Under the pieces are notes generated by a model, which was not told the DNA's origin, did no database searches, and saw nothing but the letters and a program-made list of their open reading frames with translations. A stretch of DNA of 64,000 nucleotides from JAXLYE01 sp046351595 (GTDB taxonomy: Bacteria > Myxococcota_A > Polyangia > Palsa-1104 > JAEUJZ01), in contig JAXLYE010000004.1 of NCBI GenBank assembly GCA_046351595.1, positions 62,001 through 126,000 of the forward strand, written 5' to 3'. The first letter of the stretch is position 1. Each line of letters begins with the position of its first letter. Made by a program: the position numbers and the translations under genes. Shown here one piece after another: positions 44,703 to 53,288 of this stretch.

Positions 44703-45860
44703 ATGCCGAGCGAGACTCCCTCGAACCAGGGCCCCGGCTTCGCCCAGAAGGTGCTCGGCGCCGCCGGCTGGATCACGGATCAGGCGCTGCGCTTCCCGCC
44801 GTTCGCGGCGGCGTGGCAGGTGCAGCAGCACGCCGTGGATCTGACGCGCACGATCCTCGGCGCCATGGACGCGCCGGTCGGCACCACGCCGAAAGAGACG
44901 GTGTGGCGCAAGAACAAGGCGCAGCTGTATCGCTACAGCCGCACGAAGCCGGTCACGCACAAGACGCCGATCCTGTGCGTGATGCCGCTCATCAACCGCG
45001 CGTACATCCTCGACCTGCGCCCGGGCCAGAGCTTCATCGAGTACCTGGTGGCGCAGGGCTACGACGTCTTCCTGCTCGACTGGGGCGAGGCCGGCGACGA
45101 GGATCGCGACATCGACCTGACGCAGATGATCACGAAGTACGTGAGCCGCGCGATGCGCAAGGTGGCGCGCCTGACCGGGCAGCCGCTGACGCTGCTCGGC
45201 TACTGCATCGGCGGCGCGCTGGCCGCCTGCACCGCGGCGCTGCACGAAGAGGGACTGATCAAGAACCTGATCCTCATGACCACGCCCATCGACTTCACGG
45301 ACTCCGGCCTGTTCGGCGTGTGGACCGCGGAGGGCGTGTTCCCGATCGACCTTTTGACCCAGACCTATCCGGCGGTGCCCGCGACGTTCCCGGACGTCGG
45401 CAGCAAGATGCTGCAGCCGCTGAGCAGCGCCATCGGACAGTATACGAAGCTCGACGAGAAGATGCGCTCGGCGAGCTTCGACGTGCGGGGCTGGCAGGCG
45501 ATGTACCGCTGGGTCAACGACGGCGTGCCCTTCCCGGCCGCCGCCTACCACCAGTGGATCACGGAGTTCTACCAGCACAACAAGCTGATGAAGGGCACGC
45601 TCGAGATGGATGGGCGCAAGGTGCTCCTTTCGAACATCCGCTGCCCGCTGCTCAACATCGTCGCCACAAGCGACATCATCGCGCCGCGCACCACCACCAG
45701 CGCGATCCTCGGGCAGGTCGCGAGCACCGACAAGCAGGAGCTCGTCGTCAAGGGCGGCCACGTCGGCATCGTCGTCGGCAAGGGCGCGCAGGCCGACCTG
45801 TGGCCCAAGGTCAACGCCTGGCTCGCGGCGCATGACGCCGACGCCGACGCGAGCGGCTAG
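44703..45860 (+). CDS. phaC: class III poly(3-hydroxyalkanoate) synthase PhaC
   Basis: Polymerase of 385 residues that joins hydroxyacyl-CoA units into storage polyester at the granule surface. It has an alpha/beta-hydrolase fold with the lipase-like box LLGYCIGGALA, where the nucleophile is Cys (about residue 168) in place of Ser. The family signature near the N-terminal third is present (VMPLINRAYILDLRPGQSFI and FLLDWGEAGDED). The catalytic His lies in VKGGHVGIVVG and the Asp in IVATSDIIAP. The length of about 360-385 is that of class III PhaC, which needs PhaE. It starts eight bases after the PhaE-like gene. Confidence 0.93.
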   Translation: MPSETPSNQGPGFAQKVLGAAGWITDQALRFPPFAAAWQVQQHAVDLTRTILGAMDAPVGTTPKETVWRKNKAQLYRYSRTKPVTHKTPILCVMPLINRAYILDLRPGQSFIEYLVAQGYDVFLLDWGEAGDEDRDIDLTQMITKYVSRAMRKVARLTGQPLTLLGYCIGGALAACTAALHEEGLIKNLILMTTPIDFTDSGLFGVWTAEGVFPIDLLTQTYPAVPATFPDVGSKMLQPLSSAIGQYTKLDEKMRSASFDVRGWQAMYRWVNDGVPFPAAAYHQWITEFYQHNKLMKGTLEMDGRKVLLSNIRCPLLNIVATSDIIAPRTTTSAILGQVASTDKQELVVKGGHVGIVVGKGAQADLWPKVNAWLAAHDADADASG

Positions 45861-47041
45861 GCGCCGGTCTCCGCGCGCCGCGACAGGCGCGCCGCCAGCA
45901 GCGAGCACACGAGGCCGACGCCGGCCAGCCCGCCGAGCGCCAGCTGCAGCCCGAGGCGCGCGGCGACCGCGCCGATGAGCGGCGGCCCGATCAAGAAGCC
46001 CAGGTAGCCGGAGGTGGCGGCCATGGCGATGCCCTCGGCCGGCGTCGCGGTGGCGCGGCCGCTGGCGCTGAACACCGCGGGCACGACGTTGGACAGGCCC
46101 AGGCCGACCAGCGCGAAGCCTGGGATCGCGGTCTGCGGCGCCGGCAGCACGACGGCCACGAGCAGCCCCGCCGCCGCGGCCAGCGTGCCGTAGCGGATGG
46201 TGCGCGGCCCGCCGATGCGGCCGACGATGCGATCGCCCAGCAGGCGCCCGGCCACCATGGTCAGCGAGAAGCCGGCATAACCGCCGGCGGCGAGCGCGGT
46301 GCTGGCGCGGCTGACGCTGCTCAGGTAGACGCCGCTCCAGTCGCCCATCGCGCCCTCCAGCAGCAGGCACCCGAGGCCGATGAGGCACAGCAGCAGGACG
46401 CGGCGCTGCGGCAGGGACAGGTGCGGCCCGGCCTCGGCACCGGAATCGCTCGGCCCGAGGCGCGGCGCCGCGCCCAGCACGATCAGCAACACGGCGCCCG
46501 CGGGCAGCGTCAGCAGCCAGCGCACCGGCACGCCGAAGTGCAGGAGCGCACCGCCCGTGGCCGCGCCGAGCAGCCCGCCGCAGCTGAACGCGGCGTGGAA
46601 GGACGACATGATGGCCGCGCCCCAGCGCTTCTCTAGCGTGCTCGCGTGGGCGTTCATGGCGACGTCGGTGACGCCGTTGCTCGCGCCGAAGAGCAGCGCC
46701 GCGCCGCACAGCGTCCACAGCCCCTCTGCCCAGCCGGGCAGCGCCAGGGCGCCCGCGAACGCGAGCGCGCCCAGCCGCGTCAGCCGGTCGGTCCCGCCGA
46801 GGCGCCGCACCAGGAGGGTGCTCAGCGGCATCAGCGCGATCGCGCCCAGCGCCACCGCCAAAAGCGCGAGGCTGAGCGCGCCCTCACCGAGCCCGTGTCT
46901 CGCCTTGAGCGCCGGGATGGCCGCGGCCCAGGCGCCGATGCCGAAGCCGTTGGCGAGGAAGATCCCGGCCGTGGCCAGGCGCGCCGCCACGAGCTCGCGC
47001 GGTCGCTCGGGCACGCTCACGCCCGGCACCCGGCCGCGCAC
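45857..47041 (-). CDS. MFS transporter
   Basis: Major facilitator of 394 residues with about 12 hydrophobic spans in two six-span halves. The first loop has an LSTLLVRRLGGTDRLTR segment, a variant of the MFS G-x-x-x-D-R-x-G-R motif. YLGFLIGPPLIGAV in the second half resembles YcfR/YbjJ-type exporters. The frame begins at GTG 47041, and another GTG shortly downstream is equally possible. It overlaps the phaC stop by four bases on the opposite strand. The substrate cannot be inferred. Confidence 0.9.
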   Translation of the reverse strand: MRGRVPGVSVPERPRELVAARLATAGIFLANGFGIGAWAAAIPALKARHGLGEGALSLALLAVALGAIALMPLSTLLVRRLGGTDRLTRLGALAFAGALALPGWAEGLWTLCGAALLFGASNGVTDVAMNAHASTLEKRWGAAIMSSFHAAFSCGGLLGAATGGALLHFGVPVRWLLTLPAGAVLLIVLGAAPRLGPSDSGAEAGPHLSLPQRRVLLLCLIGLGCLLLEGAMGDWSGVYLSSVSRASTALAAGGYAGFSLTMVAGRLLGDRIVGRIGGPRTIRYGTLAAAAGLLVAVVLPAPQTAIPGFALVGLGLSNVVPAVFSASGRATATPAEGIAMAATSGYLGFLIGPPLIGAVAARLGLQLALGGLAGVGLVCSLLAARLSRRAETGA

Positions 47042-47270
47042 CCCGAGCGCGCGGCCCGCCCGCCATCCACCTCACCCGGCTGCCCAGCTCCGCGGCGCGA
47101 CATCCTCCAGTTCTAGCACCCGGCGGGCCGCGCGCTGCCCGCGAGCCGCGCCGCCTCGCTGAGCGATTCCGTAATCATCTCGCGGGGTTGCCGGTCGGGC
47201 GCTCGCCACCGACGAGCCGCACCGGGATCCGTGGCATCTTGTTATGCGCCCCGAACCAGGAGGAGCCCCG

Positions 47271-49397
47271 ATGTCGTCCGCGCCGCCCCAGACCCCCGGC
47301 GATCCGTCCGCTCCGCTCGCCCCCCAGCCCACCGCCGATGACGACGGCTACAAGAGCGCGCTCGCCAGCATCCAGGACTGCTTCGCCCGCGTGGCCGCAT
47401 CTGGTCCGCTGTTCCAGACCGACAGCGGCGAGCTGTTCACGCGCTTCCTCGACGCGCTGCCGCAGAGCCTGCGCCAGCACTACACCTGCCACGCCTGCCG
47501 CGGCTTCTTCCGCCGCTACGGCGGACTGGTCACGGTAGCGGCCGACAGCGGTGCGGCGACGCCGGTGATGTGGCAGCCGGGCGCCGAGTGCGGCCTGCTC
47601 TCGGACGCGCTGCGGGCGCTGCACCAGGCGGTCGCGCGCGCGCCGATCACAGGCGTGTTCCTGTCGCGCGATGCGGTGTGGGGCACGCCGCAGACCGGGC
47701 CCTGGCAGCACTTCGCGGTGCGCCCGGCTGCCCAGCTGCTGACGCAGCCGACGCTGCTCAAGACCCTGGGGCAGCTCGCCGCCGACCAGCGCGAGGAGCG
47801 CGCCATGCTCGAGCGCGGGCTCGCGGAGTTTGGCATCGATGTCGTGCGCAAGGCGCACACGCTGCTCGCCTCGGGCCAGCTCCTGCGCGCGGACCGGCAC
47901 CTCGGCGCCGCGCGCTGGCTGCTCGAGCTGCACGAGAAGCTCGCCACCGCCGTCGGCCGAGCCCGCGAGAACCTCCTGTGGCTGGCGGCGGCGCAGGCGC
48001 CCGCGGGCTTCTGCCACGTGCGCTCCGGCATGCTCGGGACGCTGCTCGAGGACGTGGCGGCGGAGCGACCGTTCCACCAGATCAAGGCGCGCTTCGAAGA
48101 GAAGATGGACCCGACGCAGTACATGCGGCCGCAGGCGGCGCCGTCGGCAGGACAGGTGGCGCAGGCCGAGAAGGTGGTGTCGGCGCTGAACGCCGCCGGC
48201 GCGCTGGAGCGGCGCTACGCCCGGCTCGACGACGTCAAGGAGTTCGTCTGGCGCCCGCAGCAGGCGCCGGCCGCAAGCTCCTCGGCCGCTACGGGCGGCG
48301 TGTTCTCGCACCTGTTGTCGCAGGCGCGCACGGCGAAGCTGGAGATGCCGCGGCAGACGATGACGTTCGAGAAGTTCCGGCGCACCGTGCTGCCGGGCGC
48401 GATCTCGATCGAGCTGCAGGTGCCGGGCACCTCGGGCCACTTCATGGCCCTGGTCACCGCGGCCCGGCCCGAGGCGCCGCCGATCCTGCAGTGGGACGCC
48501 GAGGAGCAGCGCAACCCGGTGAGCTGGTACTACCACGCCGGCGTCGACGCCGAGATCCGCGAGCGCGTGCGCGCGGCCGGCGGCATGCACGAGGGCGTCG
48601 ACATCCGCGCGTCGCTGCTGTGGAACAACCGCAACGATCTCGATCTGCACGTCATCACGCCGCGCGGAGAGCACATCTACTACGCCAACAAGCGCTCGAC
48701 CTGCAGCGGCTGGCTCGACGTCGACATGAACGTCCGCGGCGAGACCACCAAGCCCGTCGAGAACATCCGCTGGGCGCGCGGCGTGGCGCAGCGCGGACCC
48801 TACCGCGTCTACGTCCAGAACTACCGCTTCCACGAGCCGTCGCAGGGCCCGACCGCGTTCAAGGTCGAGCTCGAGATCGGCGGCGAGGTCTGTCACTTCG
48901 AGGGCGAGGTGGCCGCGGGCCGCACCGGCGCCGCCTCGGACGTGACCGTGTTCGAGTTCCACTACGATCCGGCGCAGCAGGCCGCGTCGCTGCCGCGCAA
49001 CGTCGCGCGCGTGCAGCACCGCAGCGATGCGCAGCAGTGGAACCTGGTGCCGGGCGCCTGGGCGCCGCTCAGCGGCATCACGCTGTCGCCGAACTACTGG
49101 TGCGCGCGCCCGCTCGAGCACCACGGCCGCCACGCCTTCTTCCTGATCCAGGGCTGCCGCGATCTGACCGCGGATCAGAAGCGCGGGCGCGGCTTCTTCG
49201 TCGAGTCGCTGCGCAGCGAGTTCCACCCGATCCGCGCGACGCTGGAGGCGTTCGCGCGCACCACCGATCTCGCGGGCGCGCAGGAGGCCGACGCGTGCGG
49301 GCTCGGCATGAGCGATCAGAAGCAGAGCTGGAACGTGGTGCTGCGCGTGACCACACGCGACTCCGTGGCGACCTACCTGCTGGACCGTTGGGAGTGA
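47271..49397 (+). CDS. large protein with DUF2135/YfaP-like domain
   Basis: Protein of 708 residues from ATG 47271, preceded by AGGAGG; an ATG 27 bases upstream lacks this. The N-terminal 400 residues are mixed alpha/beta. They contain a Cys pair (YTCHACRGFFRRYG, about 67-80) that looks zinc-binding, but no recognised family. Residues about 440-560 resemble DUF2135 (SLLWNNRNDLDLHVITPRGE, WLDVDMNVRG, GPYRVYVQNYRF), a beta-sandwich found in YfaP-like proteins. No signal peptide is seen. It is followed 90 bp later by a BRCT-like protein of unknown role. The function is unknown. Confidence 0.75.
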   Translation: MSSAPPQTPGDPSAPLAPQPTADDDGYKSALASIQDCFARVAASGPLFQTDSGELFTRFLDALPQSLRQHYTCHACRGFFRRYGGLVTVAADSGAATPVMWQPGAECGLLSDALRALHQAVARAPITGVFLSRDAVWGTPQTGPWQHFAVRPAAQLLTQPTLLKTLGQLAADQREERAMLERGLAEFGIDVVRKAHTLLASGQLLRADRHLGAARWLLELHEKLATAVGRARENLLWLAAAQAPAGFCHVRSGMLGTLLEDVAAERPFHQIKARFEEKMDPTQYMRPQAAPSAGQVAQAEKVVSALNAAGALERRYARLDDVKEFVWRPQQAPAASSSAATGGVFSHLLSQARTAKLEMPRQTMTFEKFRRTVLPGAISIELQVPGTSGHFMALVTAARPEAPPILQWDAEEQRNPVSWYYHAGVDAEIRERVRAAGGMHEGVDIRASLLWNNRNDLDLHVITPRGEHIYYANKRSTCSGWLDVDMNVRGETTKPVENIRWARGVAQRGPYRVYVQNYRFHEPSQGPTAFKVELEIGGEVCHFEGEVAAGRTGAASDVTVFEFHYDPAQQAASLPRNVARVQHRSDAQQWNLVPGAWAPLSGITLSPNYWCARPLEHHGRHAFFLIQGCRDLTADQKRGRGFFVESLRSEFHPIRATLEAFARTTDLAGAQEADACGLGMSDQKQSWNVVLRVTTRDSVATYLLDRWE

Positions 49398-49487
49398 CGT
49401 CGGGAGCGACGTCGGGAGCGAGCTCGCGGATCTGACGACCCGACTCGCCCCTTTCCGCCGCGACCGGGCGCAAGCGATACTTGCGCC

Positions 49488-50240
49488 ATGACCACCGCTC
49501 ACACACCCGAGCTTGATCTGACGGGAAAGACGGTCCTTTTCACCGAGCGCCGGGGCTACGCCGGCCGGCGCGTGCTCGCCTTCGCGCTCGGTGCGCAGGG
49601 CGCCTACGACAAGATGATGGCGACGGTGAGCGTCATCGTGCACGCCGGCCCGCGCCCGCCCGAGAAGGCCGCGGCCAAGTACCCGCGCGGCGCGTTCTAC
49701 AGCGAAGAGGAGTTCGCCGCGCGCACGCAGGCGCGCCTCGGCAGCTTCCCGCAGCTGGTCCAGGCGCTCATCGCGCACGGCTTCAGGTTCCGCAACCCGA
49801 GCGATGAGGCCGACGAGCAGCTCGACGTCTTCGAGCAGCCGGCGGCGGCGACGGGGCTCAAGGACTCGCTGCTGGAGTATGTGCGGCGCTCGCCGTTTGT
49901 CGCATCGTACGTGCGCGCGCCCTGGGGCAAGATGCCCGAGACGCCGGATCCCGCGTTCAAGCCGATCGAGATCCCGAGCCGCGACGTGACCTGGTGGTAC
50001 GCCTTCGGCTCGGCCGCCATCGAGCACATCCAGGCCGAGCGCGGCGAGGGAGAGTACCCGCAGAAGATCAAGGGCAGCGACCTGTTCGAGGCGGGCAGCA
50101 TGCTGTGGCGGGAGGGCACGGGCGCGCGCCTGTATGAGACGCCCGAGGACGAGAGCATCGCCGGCCTGTTCCTCATGGCCGGCATCGAGCGGCACACCGG
50201 CCAGCTCACCGGCCTGGCGCTCAGCCGCACCTGGACGTAA
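49488..50240 (+). CDS. hypothetical protein with N-terminal BRCT-like segment
   Basis: Protein of 250 residues. The first 65 residues (LDLTGKTVLFTERRGYAGRR, followed by ATVSVIVHAG) resemble a BRCT domain, as in DNA ligase C-termini, which binds phosphoproteins or DNA ends. The rest is helical with aromatic-rich DVTWWYAFGSAAIEHIQ and no recognised motif. The start is ATG 49488. It is oriented with the DUF2135-like gene and may be co-expressed with it. The BRCT assignment is pattern recognition only. Confidence 0.65.
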   Translation: MTTAHTPELDLTGKTVLFTERRGYAGRRVLAFALGAQGAYDKMMATVSVIVHAGPRPPEKAAAKYPRGAFYSEEEFAARTQARLGSFPQLVQALIAHGFRFRNPSDEADEQLDVFEQPAAATGLKDSLLEYVRRSPFVASYVRAPWGKMPETPDPAFKPIEIPSRDVTWWYAFGSAAIEHIQAERGEGEYPQKIKGSDLFEAGSMLWREGTGARLYETPEDESIAGLFLMAGIERHTGQLTGLALSRTWT

Positions 50241-50338
50241 CGGCCGCGCGGCTGCTCGCGAATCTGTTCACGCACTGGCTCCCCTCAGGCCGCTTGTCGC
50301 ACGGCGGCTTGCCTGTCCGGCGTCTTGACAGATCGGTA

Positions 50339-50359
50339 AAATGAATGCACCGTTCATTT
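50339..50359. promoter_or_regulatory. TetR-type operator palindrome
   Basis: AAATGAA-N7-TTCATTT, perfect 7-base arms, centred 21 bp before the TetR start. The half-site ATGAA/TTCAT is common among TetR-family operators. A TTGACA hexamer at 50325-50330 just upstream could be the -35, so a bound repressor would occlude the promoter of its own operon. Confidence 0.7.
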
Positions 50360-50369
50360 ATCATCTGCC

Positions 50370-51002
50370 ATGGCCCAGACCCTCAAGCCCGAGATCGCAT
50401 CCCGCATCCTCTCCGCCGCCGAGCACGTATTCGCCGAGTGCGGGTACGAGAAAGCGACGATGGCCGCGATCGCCGAGCGCGCCGGCCTGTCGACCGGCAA
50501 CGCCTACCGCTACTTCGCCGGCAAGGACGCGCTGTTCGACGCGCTGATCAGCGATGACTTCGCGGCCGAGCTGCTCAAGCTGGTGCGCCAGCGCGTCGAG
50601 TCGCTGGTGCGGGCGCCGGGCCTGACCGCGCTCGACGCGGCGGCGCAGGCGGACGCCGAGGCGCTGTTGCATTTCTTCTGCGCGCAGCGGCTGCGCGTGA
50701 TCACGCTGCTCGATCGCGCCGCCGGCTCGCGCCACGCCGGCTTCCAGGAGCGCTTCATCCAGAGCCTGCTCGGACCCACGCGCGCCAAGCTCAAGGCCGA
50801 TCTCGGCGCCGCGCGCCTGCCCGACACCGTCGAGACCGTGCTGCACAGCGTGTTCCGCAACACGGTCCAGAGCCTGGTCCACATCCTCGCCGCCTACGCC
50901 GACGAGGCCAAGATCCGCGAAGCCTTCGCCGCCTTCTGGAGCTATCAGCTGGCCGGCCTCGCCGGCTTCACACGGTGGGTGAACCATGACCTCAATCGAT
51001 GA
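50370..51002 (+). CDS. TetR-family transcriptional repressor
   Basis: Regulator of 210 residues. The N-terminal helix-turn-helix (about 12-55) reads ILSAAEHVFAECGYEKATMA, then IAERAGLSTGNAYRYFAGKD. The C-terminal helical ligand domain is family-variable. A perfect operator-like palindrome precedes it, implying self-regulation. It overlaps the amidase gene by 17 bp (50986-51002), so the two form one transcript and the repressor probably responds to a substrate or product of the amidase, or of an unlinked pathway. Confidence 0.93.
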   Translation: MAQTLKPEIASRILSAAEHVFAECGYEKATMAAIAERAGLSTGNAYRYFAGKDALFDALISDDFAAELLKLVRQRVESLVRAPGLTALDAAAQADAEALLHFFCAQRLRVITLLDRAAGSRHAGFQERFIQSLLGPTRAKLKADLGAARLPDTVETVLHSVFRNTVQSLVHILAAYADEAKIREAFAAFWSYQLAGLAGFTRWVNHDLNR

Positions 51003-52455
51003 TCAGCGCGCCTCAAGTCTTGCAGAGGAGGATCTGGATGCCGTCGGGCTGGCCGAGCGGGTGCGCCGCGGCGCGGTGAGCCCGCTCGAGCTCGTGGACG
51101 CCGCGATCCGCCGCATCGAGCGGCTGGAGCCGCAGGTGAACGCGCTCGTCAGCACGGACTTCGAGGCCGCGCGCGCCCGCGCCCGCGCGCTGTCGCAGGG
51201 GCCGCGGCCGCCGGCCGGGCTGCTCGCCGGCGTGCCGTTCCTGCTCAAGGATCTGTTGGCCTATCCGGGGCAGCGGTTCACGCTGGGCTCGCGCCTGTTC
51301 GCACGCCAGGTGGCGCCGGCCGGCTCGCCGTATACCGAGCGGCTCGATGCCGCGGGGCTGATCACGCTGGGCAAGACCACGACGTCCGAGCTCGGTCTGC
51401 TCGGCAGCACCGAGAGCCTGCTGAGCGGCGTCACCCGCAACCCGTGGAGCCGCCTGCACTCGGCCACCGGCTCCTCGGGCGGCGCGGCGGCGGCGGTGGC
51501 CTGCGGCATGGTCCCGATGGCGCACGCCAGCGACGGCGGCGGCTCGATCCGCATCCCGGCCTCGGCCTGCGGCCTGTTCGGCTTCAAGCCCTCGCGCGGG
51601 CGCTGCGCCAAGGCCGCGGAGTCCGATCTGTTCGGCCTGATCAGCGAGCACTGCGTGAGCCGCAGCGTGCGTGACAGCGCGTGCCTGCTCGCGGTGACCG
51701 AGGCGACCCAGGTGACCCAAGAGGCGACGGCGTCCGGCAGCGCAGCGCTCGGGTTCGTGCGCGGGCCGGCGCCCAGGCGCCTGCGCATCGCCGCCTACTC
51801 CGAGACGCTGCTGGGGCGCAAGGCCGGGTCCGACGCGCAGGCCGCTCTGCGCGCCACGATCGCGCTCTGCCGCGACCTGGGCCACGAGGTCCACGAAGTG
51901 GACGGTGTCGCGGCGCCGCGCATCGACGGTGCGGCGATCTCCGAAGGCTTCTTCACGCTCGCGGGGGCGGCGATGGCGGGGCTCGCGGATCTGCTGACGC
52001 CGCAGCTCGGTCGCCCGCCCGGCGAGGCCGAGCTCGAGCCGTTCACCCTCGAGCTCATCGACTGGTACCGCGGTCTGCCCGCGGACGCGCTGCAGCGCAC
52101 GCAGGCCGTGATCGCAAGAGAGAGCGCGGCGATGACCGAGTTCCTGAGTCGCTGGGACGTCGCGCTGTGCCCGACGATGCCGGAGCCGCCGCCGCGGCTC
52201 GGTGAGCTGGCGCCGGGCGTCGGTCGCGCGGAGCTCATCCGCCGCACCGAGGTGCTGGCCGGCTTCACCGCCGTCCACAACATGGCCGGCGTGCCCGCGA
52301 TGTCGGTGCCGCTGTACTGGAACCAGGACGGGCTGCCGATCGGGAGCCACTTCGCGGCGGTGCACGGCGCGGACGCGACGCTGCTCTCGCTCGCCTACGA
52401 GCTCGAGGCCGCGCGCCCGTGGTGGAGCCGGCGCCCGCCGCTGGCCGCTCGCTGA
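50986..52455 (+). CDS. amidase-signature hydrolase
   Basis: Enzyme of 489 residues that hydrolyses an amide or cyclic amide. The Ser-cisSer-Lys triad is visible: Lys in GVPFLLKDL, cis-Ser in ATGSSGGAAAAVA and nucleophilic Ser in ASDGGGSIRIPAS. The Gly/Ser-rich signature is complete and followed by GLFGFKPSRGR. The arrangement and length resemble 6-aminohexanoate-cyclic-dimer hydrolases and related AS enzymes, but the substrate is not determinable. The ATG at 50986 overlaps the TetR gene end, giving tight coupling. Confidence 0.93.
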   Translation: MTSIDDQRASSLAEEDLDAVGLAERVRRGAVSPLELVDAAIRRIERLEPQVNALVSTDFEAARARARALSQGPRPPAGLLAGVPFLLKDLLAYPGQRFTLGSRLFARQVAPAGSPYTERLDAAGLITLGKTTTSELGLLGSTESLLSGVTRNPWSRLHSATGSSGGAAAAVACGMVPMAHASDGGGSIRIPASACGLFGFKPSRGRCAKAAESDLFGLISEHCVSRSVRDSACLLAVTEATQVTQEATASGSAALGFVRGPAPRRLRIAAYSETLLGRKAGSDAQAALRATIALCRDLGHEVHEVDGVAAPRIDGAAISEGFFTLAGAAMAGLADLLTPQLGRPPGEAELEPFTLELIDWYRGLPADALQRTQAVIARESAAMTEFLSRWDVALCPTMPEPPPRLGELAPGVGRAELIRRTEVLAGFTAVHNMAGVPAMSVPLYWNQDGLPIGSHFAAVHGADATLLSLAYELEAARPWWSRRPPLAAR

Positions 52456-52588
52456 TTCCGCCGCCACGCACGCCCCGATCCGGGCACGGCTTCCTGCCTC
52501 CGAGATCCACCCGGACGGGCTACGCGGGCGGAGGCCGGCGGATCGCGGATCGCGCTCGCCCCGATCCCCATTTCTGCGTGTTTGCCGT

Positions 52589-52608
52589 CGCTGAAAAATT
52601 TTTCGGCG
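52589..52608. terminator. palindromic stem-loop after the amidase gene
   Basis: CGC-T-GAAAAATTTTTC-G-GCG is a 20-bp palindrome with one mismatched pair, about 130 bp after the amidase stop and before the next gene. It could terminate in either direction, or be an operator. There is no long T-run outside the arms. Confidence 0.4.
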
Positions 52609-52731
52609 GCCAGTGACAGATCCCGACCAGGCCGGTGTTGAAGGGAGGAACGCGGCGCGCACGAGGAGCTCGGCAGGCCGCGCCGCACCACTTCCCTTAT
52701 CGACCTTTTTGCACGGAGCCTGGAGTCAAAC

Positions 52732-53163
52732 ATGCGCCACCACACCGCCTCTTCGATCGCACGGACCGCCGCACGGACCGGCCGCTCTGCGCTGCTCACC
52801 CTCGGGCTGGCCGGCGGGCTGCTCTTCTCGTCGGGCTGCTTCCGCGCCTCCGTCATCATCCCCTCGGTGCCGCCGGGCGACAAGCACAGCACCTGGGTGA
52901 ACGGCTGGTTCTGGGGCTCGGTCGGCGGCACGGTTTCGGCGGACTCGTTCTGCGGCGGCCGCCCGGTGTCGCGGATCGACACCAAGCGCTCCGTCGGCAA
53001 CATCTTGGTCAGCTGGATCACGCTCGGCATCTACACGCCGTCCAAGGTGTGGATCACCTGCTCGTCGCCCTACGGCGCGCCGGCCAGCCCGTACGCGCCC
53101 GCGCCCTACCCGCCGACGCCGTACGGCTACGGTGACGGCTACGGGTACGGCGGCCAGCGCTAG
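52732..53163 (+). CDS. Bor-like small lipoprotein
   Basis: Protein of 143 residues. A long leader with a hydrophobic segment ends LLFSSGCFRAS, a lipobox. The mature part has features of the lambda Bor/Iss family: HSTWVNGWFWGSVGG, then a Cys-Gly-Gly region and NILVSWITLGIYTPSKVWIT. The C-terminus is a Pro/Tyr/Gly-rich tail. Bor-type proteins are outer-membrane lipoproteins linked to serum resistance in enterobacteria; in myxobacteria the role is unknown. GGAG before ATG 52732 supports the start. Confidence 0.78.
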   Translation: MRHHTASSIARTAARTGRSALLTLGLAGGLLFSSGCFRASVIIPSVPPGDKHSTWVNGWFWGSVGGTVSADSFCGGRPVSRIDTKRSVGNILVSWITLGIYTPSKVWITCSSPYGAPASPYAPAPYPPTPYGYGDGYGYGGQR

Positions 53164-53171
53164 CCGCAGCG

Positions 53172-53262
53172 AGCTCCGGTTTCTCGTTCCGGATTCCTGT
53201 TCCGGAACCTGTTCCGGCTTCTAGCTGGATTCCCTTTATCGATTCCTGATTCCTGAACCATC
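53172..53262. repeat. degenerate GTTCCGG/GATTCCTG repeats
   Basis: Several imperfect copies of GTTCCGG and GATTCCTG alternate, including the palindrome TTCCGGAA. The cluster lies between two lipoprotein genes, 26 bp before the next start, and is probably a slippage-prone spacer. Confidence 0.5.
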
Positions 53263-53288
53263 ACTCTTGCTCTACGGAGGATTGCGCC

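Noticed and set aside
47175..50195. Minus-strand open frame of 1,006 codons
   Set aside because: It spans two plus-strand genes and their spacer and is Arg/Val/Leu-rich without motifs. It is an antisense shadow.
53172..53262. Possible CRISPR-like array
   Set aside because: Repeat units are only 7-8 bases, irregular and without unique spacers of constant length. No cas genes are present.
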